Shown here: positions 33,447 through 40,334 of the stretch, in pieces
How the letters are laid out: every line of letters starts with the position of its first letter
Numbering within the stretch: position 1 is the stretch's first letter
NCBI GenBank assembly: GCA_017433825.1
Contig: JAFRGL010000011.1
Location: 1 to 44,896, forward strand
Direction: 5' to 3'
Length of the DNA stretch: 44,896 nucleotides
Source of the DNA: Eubacterium sp.
Lineage (GTDB): Bacteria > Bacillota > Clostridia > Lachnospirales > Lachnospiraceae
Position numbers and translations under genes: made by a program
Notes under the pieces: generated by a model
Database searches by the model: none
Seen by the model: the letters and a program-made list of their open reading frames with translations, nothing else
What the model was told of the DNA's origin: nothing

Positions 33447-34613
33447 TTACGCCTCCTTTCCCGAAATGAGAGCCGCTATCCCTTCATCAAAGGCGGCCTC
33501 CTCTTCCGGCTCTTTGGGCCAGTGCATCTTCGCAAAATAAAGGGTTTTTATCCCGCGGCCTTCCAGGCTTTCCTTCTGGGAAGGATAATCCCAGCTTGCC
33601 GCTTCCTCGTAAATATGGAAATAAAACAGCACGCTTTCGGCGCCTGCCGCTTCCACTTCCCGGTCAAGGGCTTCCACACGCTGGCTTACAAACGCCTTCT
33701 TGCTGGAAAACTCCCGCAGCATGTAGCGGTCCACCAGTGCCCGCACCGGCGGCATTTCCGTATCGTAGTCCCGGTCGAAATACCGGCCGCCCCAGTCGTG
33801 GTCCTCTCCCACAATCACGGCGCCTGCAGCTTCAATTTTTTCATAAAGGGCGGTATCCGTCTGCACGCTTCCGGTATAGAAAACCCGTTTTCCGGAAACT
33901 TCAGGCCAGGAAGGAAGCTCCAAAAGCAGCTCCTCCAGCGCACGGTTGTATTCTTCCCGGTCCATGTAAAAGCCGCTTCCGGTAATCACCAGCATTTCCG
34001 TACCGGTAAGCTTCATTTCCTTATCCGTCCGGAAGGCATTGATTTTCCTTAAAAGATCCCGGGTTTTATTGCACAGTACGGCGGCTTTTCCGATTTGCTC
34101 ATCCGTAATTGTCCGTCCTGCCAGTCCTTCCAGCTGTTCCTTAAACAGGGAGACGATGAACCGGTTTCTCTCCTGGTGCATCCTGTTTCTGGTGAAAAGC
34201 CAGTCGATGAAATACACCGGCGGGAAGCATACGTCCTTCTCCACCCTTTTTAATTCCCGCAGGTAGAGGTAAATCCTTATCAGCACGTCCGTGCTGTTGG
34301 ATACAGCCACCGCATCGCAGAAATCATTTAAAGAGCCGTCGACAATCCGCTCAAACTGGGCCCGCACCATCGGATCAAATGCGTATTCCAGGTATTTGTC
34401 CGCCATATCCATCTTTCCGCCGGGTTCGGCGTATACCGGATAAGGCATCATACCCGCCGCGTACAGAAGCTCTTCGGGCACGTCGCAGCCCAGTGTGGCC
34501 ACCACCTTTTTCCCCGCAGCCTTCGCGGCGCGCGCTGCCTCCTCCCGGTGGGTGTAGGCGTACGCCAGCTTCGTAAAAGCAGCGCTTTTTCGGGCACATT
34601 CTCTAAACGCCAT
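33447..34613 (-). CDS. 2-hydroxyacyl-CoA dehydratase subunit, beta-like (HgdB/BcrC superfamily)
   Basis: 388 residues from the ATG at 34613, which lies seven bases after AAAGGAGG; an ATG six bases upstream is too close to that site. Early landmarks are VVATLGCDVPEELLYAAGMMPYPVYAEPGG with a likely cluster cysteine, then AVSNSTDVLIRIYLYLREL, FFIDW-like YFIDWLFTR, and GERVFYTGS-like KRVFYTGSVQTD. The cysteine usual at the SNSTD position of family members (often SC-D) is a serine, and few cysteines remain later. The cluster may therefore be bound atypically, or the subunit may have no cluster. It follows the CapA-like gene after 44 bases and should form a heterodimer with the 441-residue subunit. 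Confidence 0.82.
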   Translation of the reverse strand: MAFRECARKSAAFTKLAYAYTHREEAARAAKAAGKKVVATLGCDVPEELLYAAGMMPYPVYAEPGGKMDMADKYLEYAFDPMVRAQFERIVDGSLNDFCDAVAVSNSTDVLIRIYLYLRELKRVEKDVCFPPVYFIDWLFTRNRMHQERNRFIVSLFKEQLEGLAGRTITDEQIGKAAVLCNKTRDLLRKINAFRTDKEMKLTGTEMLVITGSGFYMDREEYNRALEELLLELPSWPEVSGKRVFYTGSVQTDTALYEKIEAAGAVIVGEDHDWGGRYFDRDYDTEMPPVRALVDRYMLREFSSKKAFVSQRVEALDREVEAAGAESVLFYFHIYEEAASWDYPSQKESLEGRGIKTLYFAKMHWPKEPEEEAAFDEGIAALISGKEA

Positions 34614-34657
34614 CGTCATTCCTCCTTTATTCCGCAAGTATTCCGCTGTCTCTTTTT

Positions 34658-35800
34658 TTATCCTTTCAGGACGGCAACCTCATCGCCGTCCCAGGCAAAC
34701 TGCGCCGGAAGGCCGGCTTTTTCCGTTATTTTTTTCATGTAGGCCAGCACTTCCTCACCGCCGTCTTTCCTGCCGCAGACGCGCGGGGCTCCGTCGGTTC
34801 CCACAATTGCCGGGATAAACCCGGTTTTAACGATTTTTCCGTTTTCCACCTTGCAGGTGGCGAAAACCGTGGATACCGCTTCCGGGTGGAAGGGGTAGGT
34901 CGGATAGGCCTCATCCGGCACAAAGCCGAAGCGGGCAATCCGGTTCCTCGTCCATTCCTCCGGGTCGAACACGTCGTTTTTCTTCGCGTTTTTGAAGATG
35001 TATTTGGGCGACAGGGATGGCACCCAGGCGATGCCGTTGCAAAGCCCGTGGTAAATCGTCCGGCCGCGGTACACCTCGATGCCGTGCAGGATGTGGGAAT
35101 GCGAGGCAAATATCACGTCCGCGCCGGCGTCTACGGCCGCATGGCAGACAAACCTTTCGTAATCCGCAAGCTTTACGGGCATATGCACGATGCCTTTATG
35201 AAAATACACGCAGAGCACGTCGCAGTTTTCCCGTAATGCATGGATGTCATCCAGCATGGCGTCCATGGACACCGGGTCCGGGTAGGTGTAAATCTTCTCC
35301 GCCGCCCCGCCGGGATTGGCCACGTCGCCTAACTCGTACCGGGTGTAGATATCCACGTACGCGCCGCCGGGCTTTTTGTCCGAGGCCTTGTTCGCGGAAG
35401 CGCCGACGCAGTTGTAGTTAAGCACGCCGATCCTGGTGCCGTTTTTCGTAAAAACTGCAGGTTTTCTGGCTTCGGCCAGGTTCATGCCCGCGCCGGTATG
35501 CAGGATGCCAAGCTCGTCAAGCTTTGCAATGGAATCCTCCACGCCGACGTCCTTTGCATCATACAGGTGATTGCCGGACATGGTCATGATGTCCATCACG
35601 CCCTTTAAGGGATTAAGCCTTTCGGGCTCTCTGGAAAGCCCGTCCAGGACCTCGTTCCGCAGGGTGTAGGGCACCTCCAGCTGGCCGATGCGCACGTCGA
35701 AGCTTTCCAGCATCGGGCGTATCGAGTTTACATAATATTCCGAGTCATCCCCCAGGATGATATCCCCAAGGGCGACCATCTTCAGTTTCTCCTGCGCCAT
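34658..35800 (-). CDS. CapA-family metallophosphoesterase-like protein
   Basis: 380 residues of the CapA/PgsA fold: ALGDIILGDDSEYY with metal-binding Asp, QLEVPYTLR, TMSGNHLYDAKDVG with Asn-His, VYFHKGIVHMP, and GADVIFASHSHILHGIEVYRGR with the SHSH histidines. These match the calcineurin-like phosphoesterase metal site. Known relatives take part in poly-gamma-glutamate export, but this one has no signal peptide or membrane segment and should be cytoplasmic. The start follows AAGGAGG. It is the first gene of the run that continues into the two dehydratase subunits and the CoA-transferase, which suggests a role with that pathway. What it hydrolyses is unknown. Confidence 0.8.
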   Translation of the reverse strand: MAQEKLKMVALGDIILGDDSEYYVNSIRPMLESFDVRIGQLEVPYTLRNEVLDGLSREPERLNPLKGVMDIMTMSGNHLYDAKDVGVEDSIAKLDELGILHTGAGMNLAEARKPAVFTKNGTRIGVLNYNCVGASANKASDKKPGGAYVDIYTRYELGDVANPGGAAEKIYTYPDPVSMDAMLDDIHALRENCDVLCVYFHKGIVHMPVKLADYERFVCHAAVDAGADVIFASHSHILHGIEVYRGRTIYHGLCNGIAWVPSLSPKYIFKNAKKNDVFDPEEWTRNRIARFGFVPDEAYPTYPFHPEAVSTVFATCKVENGKIVKTGFIPAIVGTDGAPRVCGRKDGGEEVLAYMKKITEKAGLPAQFAWDGDEVAVLKG

Positions 35801-35817
35801 ATTCTCCTCCTTAATTG

Positions 35818-35869
35818 CACAAAAGGCTGCCTTTCCTTAAAGTATCTTCTTTACGGAAAGCGGCAGCCT
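35818..35869 (-). terminator. Terminator/attenuator between the LTA-synthase-like gene and the CapA operon
   Basis: A long stem, AGGCTGCC plus further pairs at 35824-35842 with the complementary arm ending at 35869. On the minus strand it reads AGGCAGCCTTTTG directly before the AAGGAGG of the CapA-like gene. It can end the upstream transcript. Because it lies within about 10 bases of the next ribosome-binding site, it could also work as an attenuator for the operon. Confidence 0.75.
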
Positions 35870-35879
35870 GAAGCAGACA

Positions 35880-38597
35880 TCAGTCCTGGAGCAGGAACCG
35901 CTGTCCGAACATGATATCGTATTGAATATTGTTGTAATCGTCGATTTCCGGCAGGGTAATCTCACCTGCCACGTTCCGGTTCATAACCGGCATCACGTCA
36001 CGCAGGTGGTACAGGTAATCCCAGTAGGAATTATGCTTAATGCCCGCGTCCATGATAAGGGATACGCCCAGGAAATTCGGGGACAGGTATTCCGGAAATT
36101 CTATGGTTTTGTAGTTGCTGTAGCCCACCAGGATGGTGCTGTACCGGTTATAGCCCTCGTCAATCCAGCCGATCTTCGACCAGTTGGGAAGCGGCGGCAG
36201 ATGGTCGCCGAACAGGTACAGTATGGTCGGCTCCTCGCAGCTGTCCACGTAATCAATAAGTGTCTGCAGCATCCGGTCGGTATCCATGAAGGCAGACGCC
36301 TGCTGTTCAATGATGCGGCAGTCATTCTCCACAAGGTCAGTTCCCTTTACGCTCACATACGGCTTGTCCACATGGTTGGCCGCGGTATAATGCGATGCAA
36401 TGCTTACGCCGAAGAGGAAGGTCGGGCCTTTGCTTTCTTCCATCAGGTTAATCACCCGCTGTGCGAAAACTTCGTCCTTCATATAGCCGCCCGGCGTCAG
36501 CTCGGAGGGGCTTACGTTCATGTTGTCATTGGAATAAAACGTGCCGAAATTCATCAGCGAATAAGCCTTGTCCCGGTTGTAGAAGCTGGCCGAATTCGGA
36601 TGGATGGCAATGGTTTCGTAGCCGTTCTGGTTGAACTCCTCCACGATGGAATTAAAGGGCTTCGACAAAAAAGCCGTGTAGGGAATGGTGCCCTGCTGGT
36701 AGAAATACATGGAATGCCCGGTCAGCGCCTCATATTCGATGGCCGCTGTGCTGCCGCCGTAGCTGGAGGAAATGACCGTGCCGTTAGCGTATTTATTCGC
36801 CGTGGGATTTATCACGGAGGTAAAGGTAAGCGTATCGATGTCGTCCATGGAGAAGAAAGACTCCGCCATGATGAAAATCACGTTGGGCTTTACGTCCTCA
36901 GCCTCGTCATAATTGCTGTAGGAGGCGAATTTTTCCTTCAGATCCTGCATGTGTTCCCTGCTGTAATCGGCCGGCATGGATACGGTATTGGAATTCATGT
37001 TGACCGCGTTGAAAAAGTCGTAGAAATACTTGCCGTTTATTTCCTCCGATTCGTACTGGCTTAAAAGCGTAGTGTAGCCGATATCGTAATCCGCCTTGAA
37101 ATCCCCGCCCAGGACTGCCTGGGTAAACAGCATTGCCGGGATAAAGGCCAGCACACCCGCCACGAAATGGAAGGCCGGCTTCATGTACCTTCCCGCGCGC
37201 TTTAAGGAAAATATCAGCCATACCACCAGGCCCACCAGCACGATAACCACCAGTGCGCTCTTCCATTTCGGTATGGTGGAGGACATAATCCGGAACATGT
37301 CCGGTATCTGCTGCAGGTCACGGGGCATTAAAAGCGTATCGGCGTAATACATTTTCACGAAATCGCCGATGGTGTAAATGATGCCGTACAGTCCGAATAT
37401 GAGCCCGGAAATGCCGGTGCCCACAAACAGCATGACAAACAGCATGATGGTGAAAAACCAGGAAAGGTTCAAAAGGCCCACCGCGGAGAAACAGTACGTC
37501 AGTGCCCTGGGCGCGGAAAGCCCGCCGTCCACGAACAGCGTACGGATAAGGTTGAACACGAAGTAAATGATGAACACCTTGGCAAAGGTGCTGCAGACGA
37601 TATCCAGCTGGATTTCGCCGTTTATCAGCTTCCTGGTCTTCAGCTCGATAATCTGCTCTTTGGTGTGGGATTTCCACTCGAAGAGGGAATATACCGCAAT
37701 GCCGTATACGAGGATAAGGTAGCCGACGAACATATTCAGCCTGGCATCCCCGGTCTGGTTGATGACAATCCTTGCCCTCTGCATGAAATACGGCCCGAAG
37801 AAGATGCTCATGATCATGTAGATATTCTTCTCGTGGGGTGCCCTGCTGTGGTACATGCCCACTATCAGCATGACCACCGACAGGATAAATACCATAAGAG
37901 GGATATTCAGCACGGGCGACAGCAGCCACAAAAGCAGCGGGCATAAGCCCAAGGCAGCCGCCACAATGGCCGGCGCCCATTTGGTCTTTGGCGCTTTCTT
38001 TTTCAGGAACTGCTGGGCTATGTAGAATACCGCCATGGGGATCAGCAGTATCAGGATATTTCCGATAAGGTTGCGGAAGAAGAAAAACACCTTCGCGATG
38101 CGGCTTCCTCCCGAGATAATTTCCGTCGAGAAGGCGAAATACGGGCTGTCGAAGTTATCGGTCATGGTAAGCTTATCCGCAACCGGATAGCTTCCGGGGT
38201 CGTCCGCCAGGCAGTCTATCAGCTGCTCTTCGGAAAACTTTCGGATAACGCCGCCCTGGAAAATAAGCCTGCCTTCCGTCACATGGCAGCTGACCGCTGT
38301 ACGCAGGCCCTCGAAGGTATCGTTGACACGCACAGCCGCAAACCGCAGGCCTTTGATATTCTGATAGTCAGTCAGATAGAAGGTTACCCTGCCGTTTCTG
38401 ATAGTGCTGGACGCGCTGTCCGTTTCGGAAAAACCTTCCCCGTAATCAAAATACAGGACCGCTTCCCTGCCGTCCGCTGACTTATCCTCATAAACAAATG
38501 TTACTGACATGTTATCCGCAGCCACAATAAGGCAGCTGACCACGATAACCGCCAGTACGAAAAGCATTTTCTTCCAACGCTGTTTTATAAATGCCAT
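35880..38597 (-). CDS. LTA-synthase-family sulfatase-fold membrane protein
   Basis: 905 residues from the ATG at 38597 with GGAG upstream. It has a first membrane segment (about 10-28), an external beta-rich region to about residue 165, roughly eight more membrane segments to about 510, then an extracytoplasmic sulfatase-fold domain. That domain shows FIMAESFFSMDD, the probable nucleophile threonine in SYGGSTAAIEYE, HPNSASFYNRD and FGDHLPPLPNW, the metal-site pattern of phosphoglycerol transferases. It should transfer phosphoglycerol or a similar group to a cell-wall or membrane glycopolymer. The extra N-terminal external domain and nine-segment layout are larger than the five-segment LtaS of Staphylococcus. 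Single gene with its own promoter. Confidence 0.82.
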   Translation of the reverse strand: MAFIKQRWKKMLFVLAVIVVSCLIVAADNMSVTFVYEDKSADGREAVLYFDYGEGFSETDSASSTIRNGRVTFYLTDYQNIKGLRFAAVRVNDTFEGLRTAVSCHVTEGRLIFQGGVIRKFSEEQLIDCLADDPGSYPVADKLTMTDNFDSPYFAFSTEIISGGSRIAKVFFFFRNLIGNILILLIPMAVFYIAQQFLKKKAPKTKWAPAIVAAALGLCPLLLWLLSPVLNIPLMVFILSVVMLIVGMYHSRAPHEKNIYMIMSIFFGPYFMQRARIVINQTGDARLNMFVGYLILVYGIAVYSLFEWKSHTKEQIIELKTRKLINGEIQLDIVCSTFAKVFIIYFVFNLIRTLFVDGGLSAPRALTYCFSAVGLLNLSWFFTIMLFVMLFVGTGISGLIFGLYGIIYTIGDFVKMYYADTLLMPRDLQQIPDMFRIMSSTIPKWKSALVVIVLVGLVVWLIFSLKRAGRYMKPAFHFVAGVLAFIPAMLFTQAVLGGDFKADYDIGYTTLLSQYESEEINGKYFYDFFNAVNMNSNTVSMPADYSREHMQDLKEKFASYSNYDEAEDVKPNVIFIMAESFFSMDDIDTLTFTSVINPTANKYANGTVISSSYGGSTAAIEYEALTGHSMYFYQQGTIPYTAFLSKPFNSIVEEFNQNGYETIAIHPNSASFYNRDKAYSLMNFGTFYSNDNMNVSPSELTPGGYMKDEVFAQRVINLMEESKGPTFLFGVSIASHYTAANHVDKPYVSVKGTDLVENDCRIIEQQASAFMDTDRMLQTLIDYVDSCEEPTILYLFGDHLPPLPNWSKIGWIDEGYNRYSTILVGYSNYKTIEFPEYLSPNFLGVSLIMDAGIKHNSYWDYLYHLRDVMPVMNRNVAGEITLPEIDDYNNIQYDIMFGQRFLLQD

Positions 38598-38691
38598 ACA
38601 ATGCTCCGGTATCTCAAACGCGTTCCGGCACAAAAACAGAGGCGGATTTCACCATCTGAATGCACACCGGCCGCGATATTATCAAAAATGT

Positions 38692-38697
38692 ATTATA
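38692..38697 (-). promoter_or_regulatory. -10 box upstream of the LTA-synthase-like gene
   Basis: TATAAT on the minus strand, about 95 bases before the start codon at 38597. The -35 position (TTTCAC at 17-base spacing) is a poor match. Confidence 0.5.
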
Positions 38698-38730
38698 CTA
38701 CAGAATGAGGAAATGTGAAAGAGTCAGAAC

Positions 38731-38767
38731 ACTTTTTTCCGCGCCGAAAACAGCTGCGGAAAAAAGT
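38731..38767. repeat. Perfect 12-bp inverted repeat
   Basis: ACTTTTTTCCGC (38731-38742) pairs with GCGGAAAAAAGT (38756-38767) across a 13-nt loop. It sits in the gap between the divergent LTA-synthase-like gene and tRNA-Pro, about 30 bases upstream of the -10 box of the former. It has no T-run, so it is more likely a protein site or remnant than a terminator. Confidence 0.5.
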
Positions 38768-38781
38768 CCAGAAAAGCCGGC

Positions 38782-38829
38782 AAAAAAAACTTTCCCGGTT
38801 TTGCAAATTCGTGCTTTACAAAACCGGGA
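38782..38829 (-). terminator. Orphan minus-strand terminator overlapping the tRNA promoter
   Basis: An 11-bp perfect stem, TCCCGGTTTTG (38793-38803) with CAAAACCGGGA (38819-38829). It is followed on the minus strand by AAG and a run of eight T (38789-38782). No minus-strand gene ends to its right; the nearest one ends at 41208. It may belong to a gene lost when the accessory DNA arrived. Confidence 0.7.
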
Positions 38830-38843
38830 ACGGGTGTTATTAT
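38815..38843 (+). promoter_or_regulatory. Promoter of tRNA-Pro
   Basis: TTTACA (38815-38820), a 17-base spacer and TATTAT (38838-38843), 15 bases before the tRNA. The -35 box is part of the right arm of the orphan hairpin. Confidence 0.75.
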
Positions 38844-38857
38844 ATCAATGCTGTTTT

Positions 38858-38932
38858 CGGGGTATGGCTCAGTTTGGCTAGAGCGCACGGCTGGGGGCCG
38901 TGAGGTCGCAGGTTCGAATCCTGTTACCCCGA
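38858..38932 (+). tRNA. tRNA-Pro (anticodon GGG)
   Basis: 75 nt. The acceptor CGGGGTA (38858-38864) pairs with TACCCCG (38925-38931), giving the C1-G72 pair typical of bacterial tRNA-Pro, with discriminator A. The anticodon arm is CACGG-CTGGGGG-CCGTG, so the anticodon is GGG, and the T arm is GCAGG-TTCGAAT-CCTGT (one G-U pair). CCA is not encoded. Confidence 0.96.
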
Positions 38933-38941
38933 TTTTTCTTT

Positions 38942-38968
38942 GGCAGGAGCTTTGCTCCTGCCTTTTTT
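38942..38968 (+). terminator. Terminator after tRNA-Pro
   Basis: A 9-bp perfect stem, GGCAGGAGC (38942-38950) with GCTCCTGCC (38954-38962), a 3-nt loop and TTTTTT. It begins 10 bases after the tRNA. Confidence 0.95.
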
Positions 38969-39115
38969 CGTCTGTTCTATGTCTCTGTATTTCTCACTGC
39001 CACCGCTATCGTTAACCGGGCATCGTATTGTGTTTGGTATAGTACCGGAGTAGACACTTGTGCCAGGCACTTTGTCCCATTTCTTTTGTCACATCATAAC
39101 GGAGGTTCTTTTTTT

Positions 39116-39865
39116 ATGCCCAGAAAACCGCGTGTTGTCAGCAGTACAGATATCTACCATTGCGTACTTCGCAGCGTAAATCAACAAATCATTTTTGAAG
39201 ATGAGGAAGATCGCTGCCGTTTTCTTTCCACCCTGAAAAAATGCAAGAATCACACGGATCTTAAAGTCCTTTCTTATTGTCTCATGGACAACCACATTCA
39301 TCTGATCCTGCAGATAAAAAGTGAAAGCATCGGCCATGTCTTCCAACGCATCACGAACAGCTTCGTTCCCTGGTATAATCACAAATACGAAAGAAGCGGG
39401 CATCTGTTTCAGGAACGGTTTTTCAGTGAGCCCATTGAGTCCGAATCCTATCTTATCAACGCTTTTCGATATATCCTTCAGAATCCTGTCCGTGCGGGAA
39501 TCATATCAAGTCCGCAGCAATACTTCTGGAGCAGTTTCCGCGCGTATGCCGGATATGACGACGATATTACAGATACAGAACTCGTGCTTTCCATGTTCAA
39601 TAGTTTTCAGGAATTGTTTGAATTGATTTCGACGCCGCTTCCCGCAGCACAGGCGGCCCATTTTCATGGTCCGGTTCATTGGACCGACCAGCAGGCACTG
39701 GCACTTGTTCTGGAAATAACCGGCTGTTCCAGCATTGCCGAACTTCAATCATTTCCGAAAGCAAAACGCAACCAGGTTTTAAGCAAGTTGAGAAAAACCG
39801 GTATCTCTGTCAGACAGCTCAGCAGAGTAACCGGTTTCTCAAAGACATTGATTGGGACAAAGTGA
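39116..39865 (+). CDS. REP-associated tyrosine transposase (IS200-like Y1 domain)
   Basis: 249 residues. The ATG at 39116 follows GGAGG by ten bases; the longer open frame to 38900 runs through the tRNA and is not real. The HUH metal motif is DNHIHLIL (His60 and His62). YERSGHLFQERF is a family landmark, and Tyr119 in FRYILQNPVRAG is the likely catalytic tyrosine. The C-terminal part (about 190-249) looks like a helix-turn-helix (GISVRQLSRVTGFSKTLI). These enzymes cut and rejoin single-stranded DNA at REP-like hairpins. The last codons and stop lie inside the right terminal repeat. Both termini look intact, so the element may be active. Confidence 0.9.
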   Translation: MPRKPRVVSSTDIYHCVLRSVNQQIIFEDEEDRCRFLSTLKKCKNHTDLKVLSYCLMDNHIHLILQIKSESIGHVFQRITNSFVPWYNHKYERSGHLFQERFFSEPIESESYLINAFRYILQNPVRAGIISSPQQYFWSSFRAYAGYDDDITDTELVLSMFNSFQELFELISTPLPAAQAAHFHGPVHWTDQQALALVLEITGCSSIAELQSFPKAKRNQVLSKLRKTGISVRQLSRVTGFSKTLIGTK

Positions 39866-39885
39866 CTGATTGGGACAAAGTGACT
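39850..39885 (+). repeat. 18-base tandem duplication at the right end of the transposase element
   Basis: Two identical 18-base units at 39850-39867 and 39868-39885. The first contains the transposase stop codon (39863-39865), and the second belongs to the terminal hairpin repeat. The left end has one copy only. Confidence 0.9.
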
Positions 39886-39943
39886 GGCACAGTGTCCTGA
39901 AAATCTCCTTTCTTTGATGTGCCGTTTCCGGCGTTTTGATAAT

Positions 39944-39975
39944 AAAAAAGCGGTGGCGATTTCTTTTCGCTACCG
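39944..39975 (-). terminator. Second orphan minus-strand terminator
   Basis: A 9-bp stem with one G-U pair, CGGTGGCGA (39951-39959) with TCGCTACCG (39967-39975). It is followed on the minus strand by C and six T (39949-39944). There is no minus-strand gene between it and 41208, which has its own terminator. Confidence 0.6.
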
Positions 39976-40012
39976 TATGACGCGCACACTAGATTTTTCC
40001 AGTATTGATGCG

Positions 40013-40021
40013 TGTTATAAT
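40013..40021 (+). promoter_or_regulatory. Extended -10 promoter of the controller and nuclease genes
   Basis: TGTTATAAT with no good -35 box. It gives a leader of about 65 bases before the ATG at 40092, containing the direct repeats described next. Confidence 0.6.
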
Positions 40022-40031
40022 CCATAATGGT

Positions 40032-40058
40032 GACTTATTGTCTGTGGACTTATTGTCT
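40032..40058 (+). promoter_or_regulatory. Direct repeats, possible controller operator
   Basis: GACTTATTGTCT occurs at 40032-40043 and 40047-40058, spaced 15 bases start to start. They lie between the -10 box and the controller gene. Controller proteins of restriction systems bind repeated sites at this position to time expression, so these are plausible binding sites. Confidence 0.45.
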
Positions 40059-40091
40059 ACATTTTCTATCATTTATAATGAGGTGTTAAGA

Positions 40092-40310
40092 ATGAGTTTA
40101 ATTCATGTTTTTGCTATAAATGTGCGCAAATATCGCACTGAAAAAGGGCTTAGCCAAGAAGCACTTGCAGATTTAGCAGGGCTGCATCGAACATATATCA
40201 GTGCTGTCGAAAGAGAGCGTCGTAATATCTCTATAGACAACATTGAAAATATCGCTGCCGCCTTGAATATTGATGCTTACTTGTTACTACAGAATACCGA
40301 TAAGCACTAA
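40092..40310 (+). CDS. HTH (Xre/C-protein type) regulator
   Basis: 72 residues from the ATG at 40092 after GAGGTG; the longer reading from 40005 crosses the promoter. The whole protein is one helix-turn-helix domain: VRKYRTEKGLSQEALADLAGLH, then HRTYISAVERERRNIS with the recognition helix. This length and composition match controller (C) proteins of type II restriction-modification systems, which act as dimers and switch from activating to repressing. It is followed after 24 bases by the nuclease gene on the same strand and is likely co-transcribed with it. The methyltransferase is convergent. The DNA is AT-richer than the backbone, a sign of transfer. Confidence 0.88.
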   Translation: MSLIHVFAINVRKYRTEKGLSQEALADLAGLHRTYISAVERERRNISIDNIENIAAALNIDAYLLLQNTDKH

Positions 40311-40334
40311 TCACACCTAAGATCGGAGGATATA

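Larger units (their letters stand above)
39053..39896 (+). mobile_element. REP-associated (Y1) transposase element with hairpin ends
   Basis: The left end, 39053-39079 (GACACTTGTGCC then AGGCACTTTGTCCCA), recurs inverted at the right end, 39871-39896, with two differences. Each end holds a GTGCC-A-GGCAC-like palindrome, the kind of small hairpin single-strand transposases bind. Between them is one transposase gene. There is no target duplication to mark the limits, as expected for this class, so boundaries are set by the repeats only. Confidence 0.75.

Noticed and set aside
38858-38932. tRNA-Pro as the attachment site of an integrated island
   Set aside because: No partial copy of the tRNA 3' end was found in the window, and the visible recombinase is a serine type, which seldom uses tRNA genes.
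38900-39115. In-frame upstream extension of the transposase
   Set aside because: It starts inside tRNA-Pro and crosses its terminator; the ATG at 39116 has a proper ribosome-binding site.
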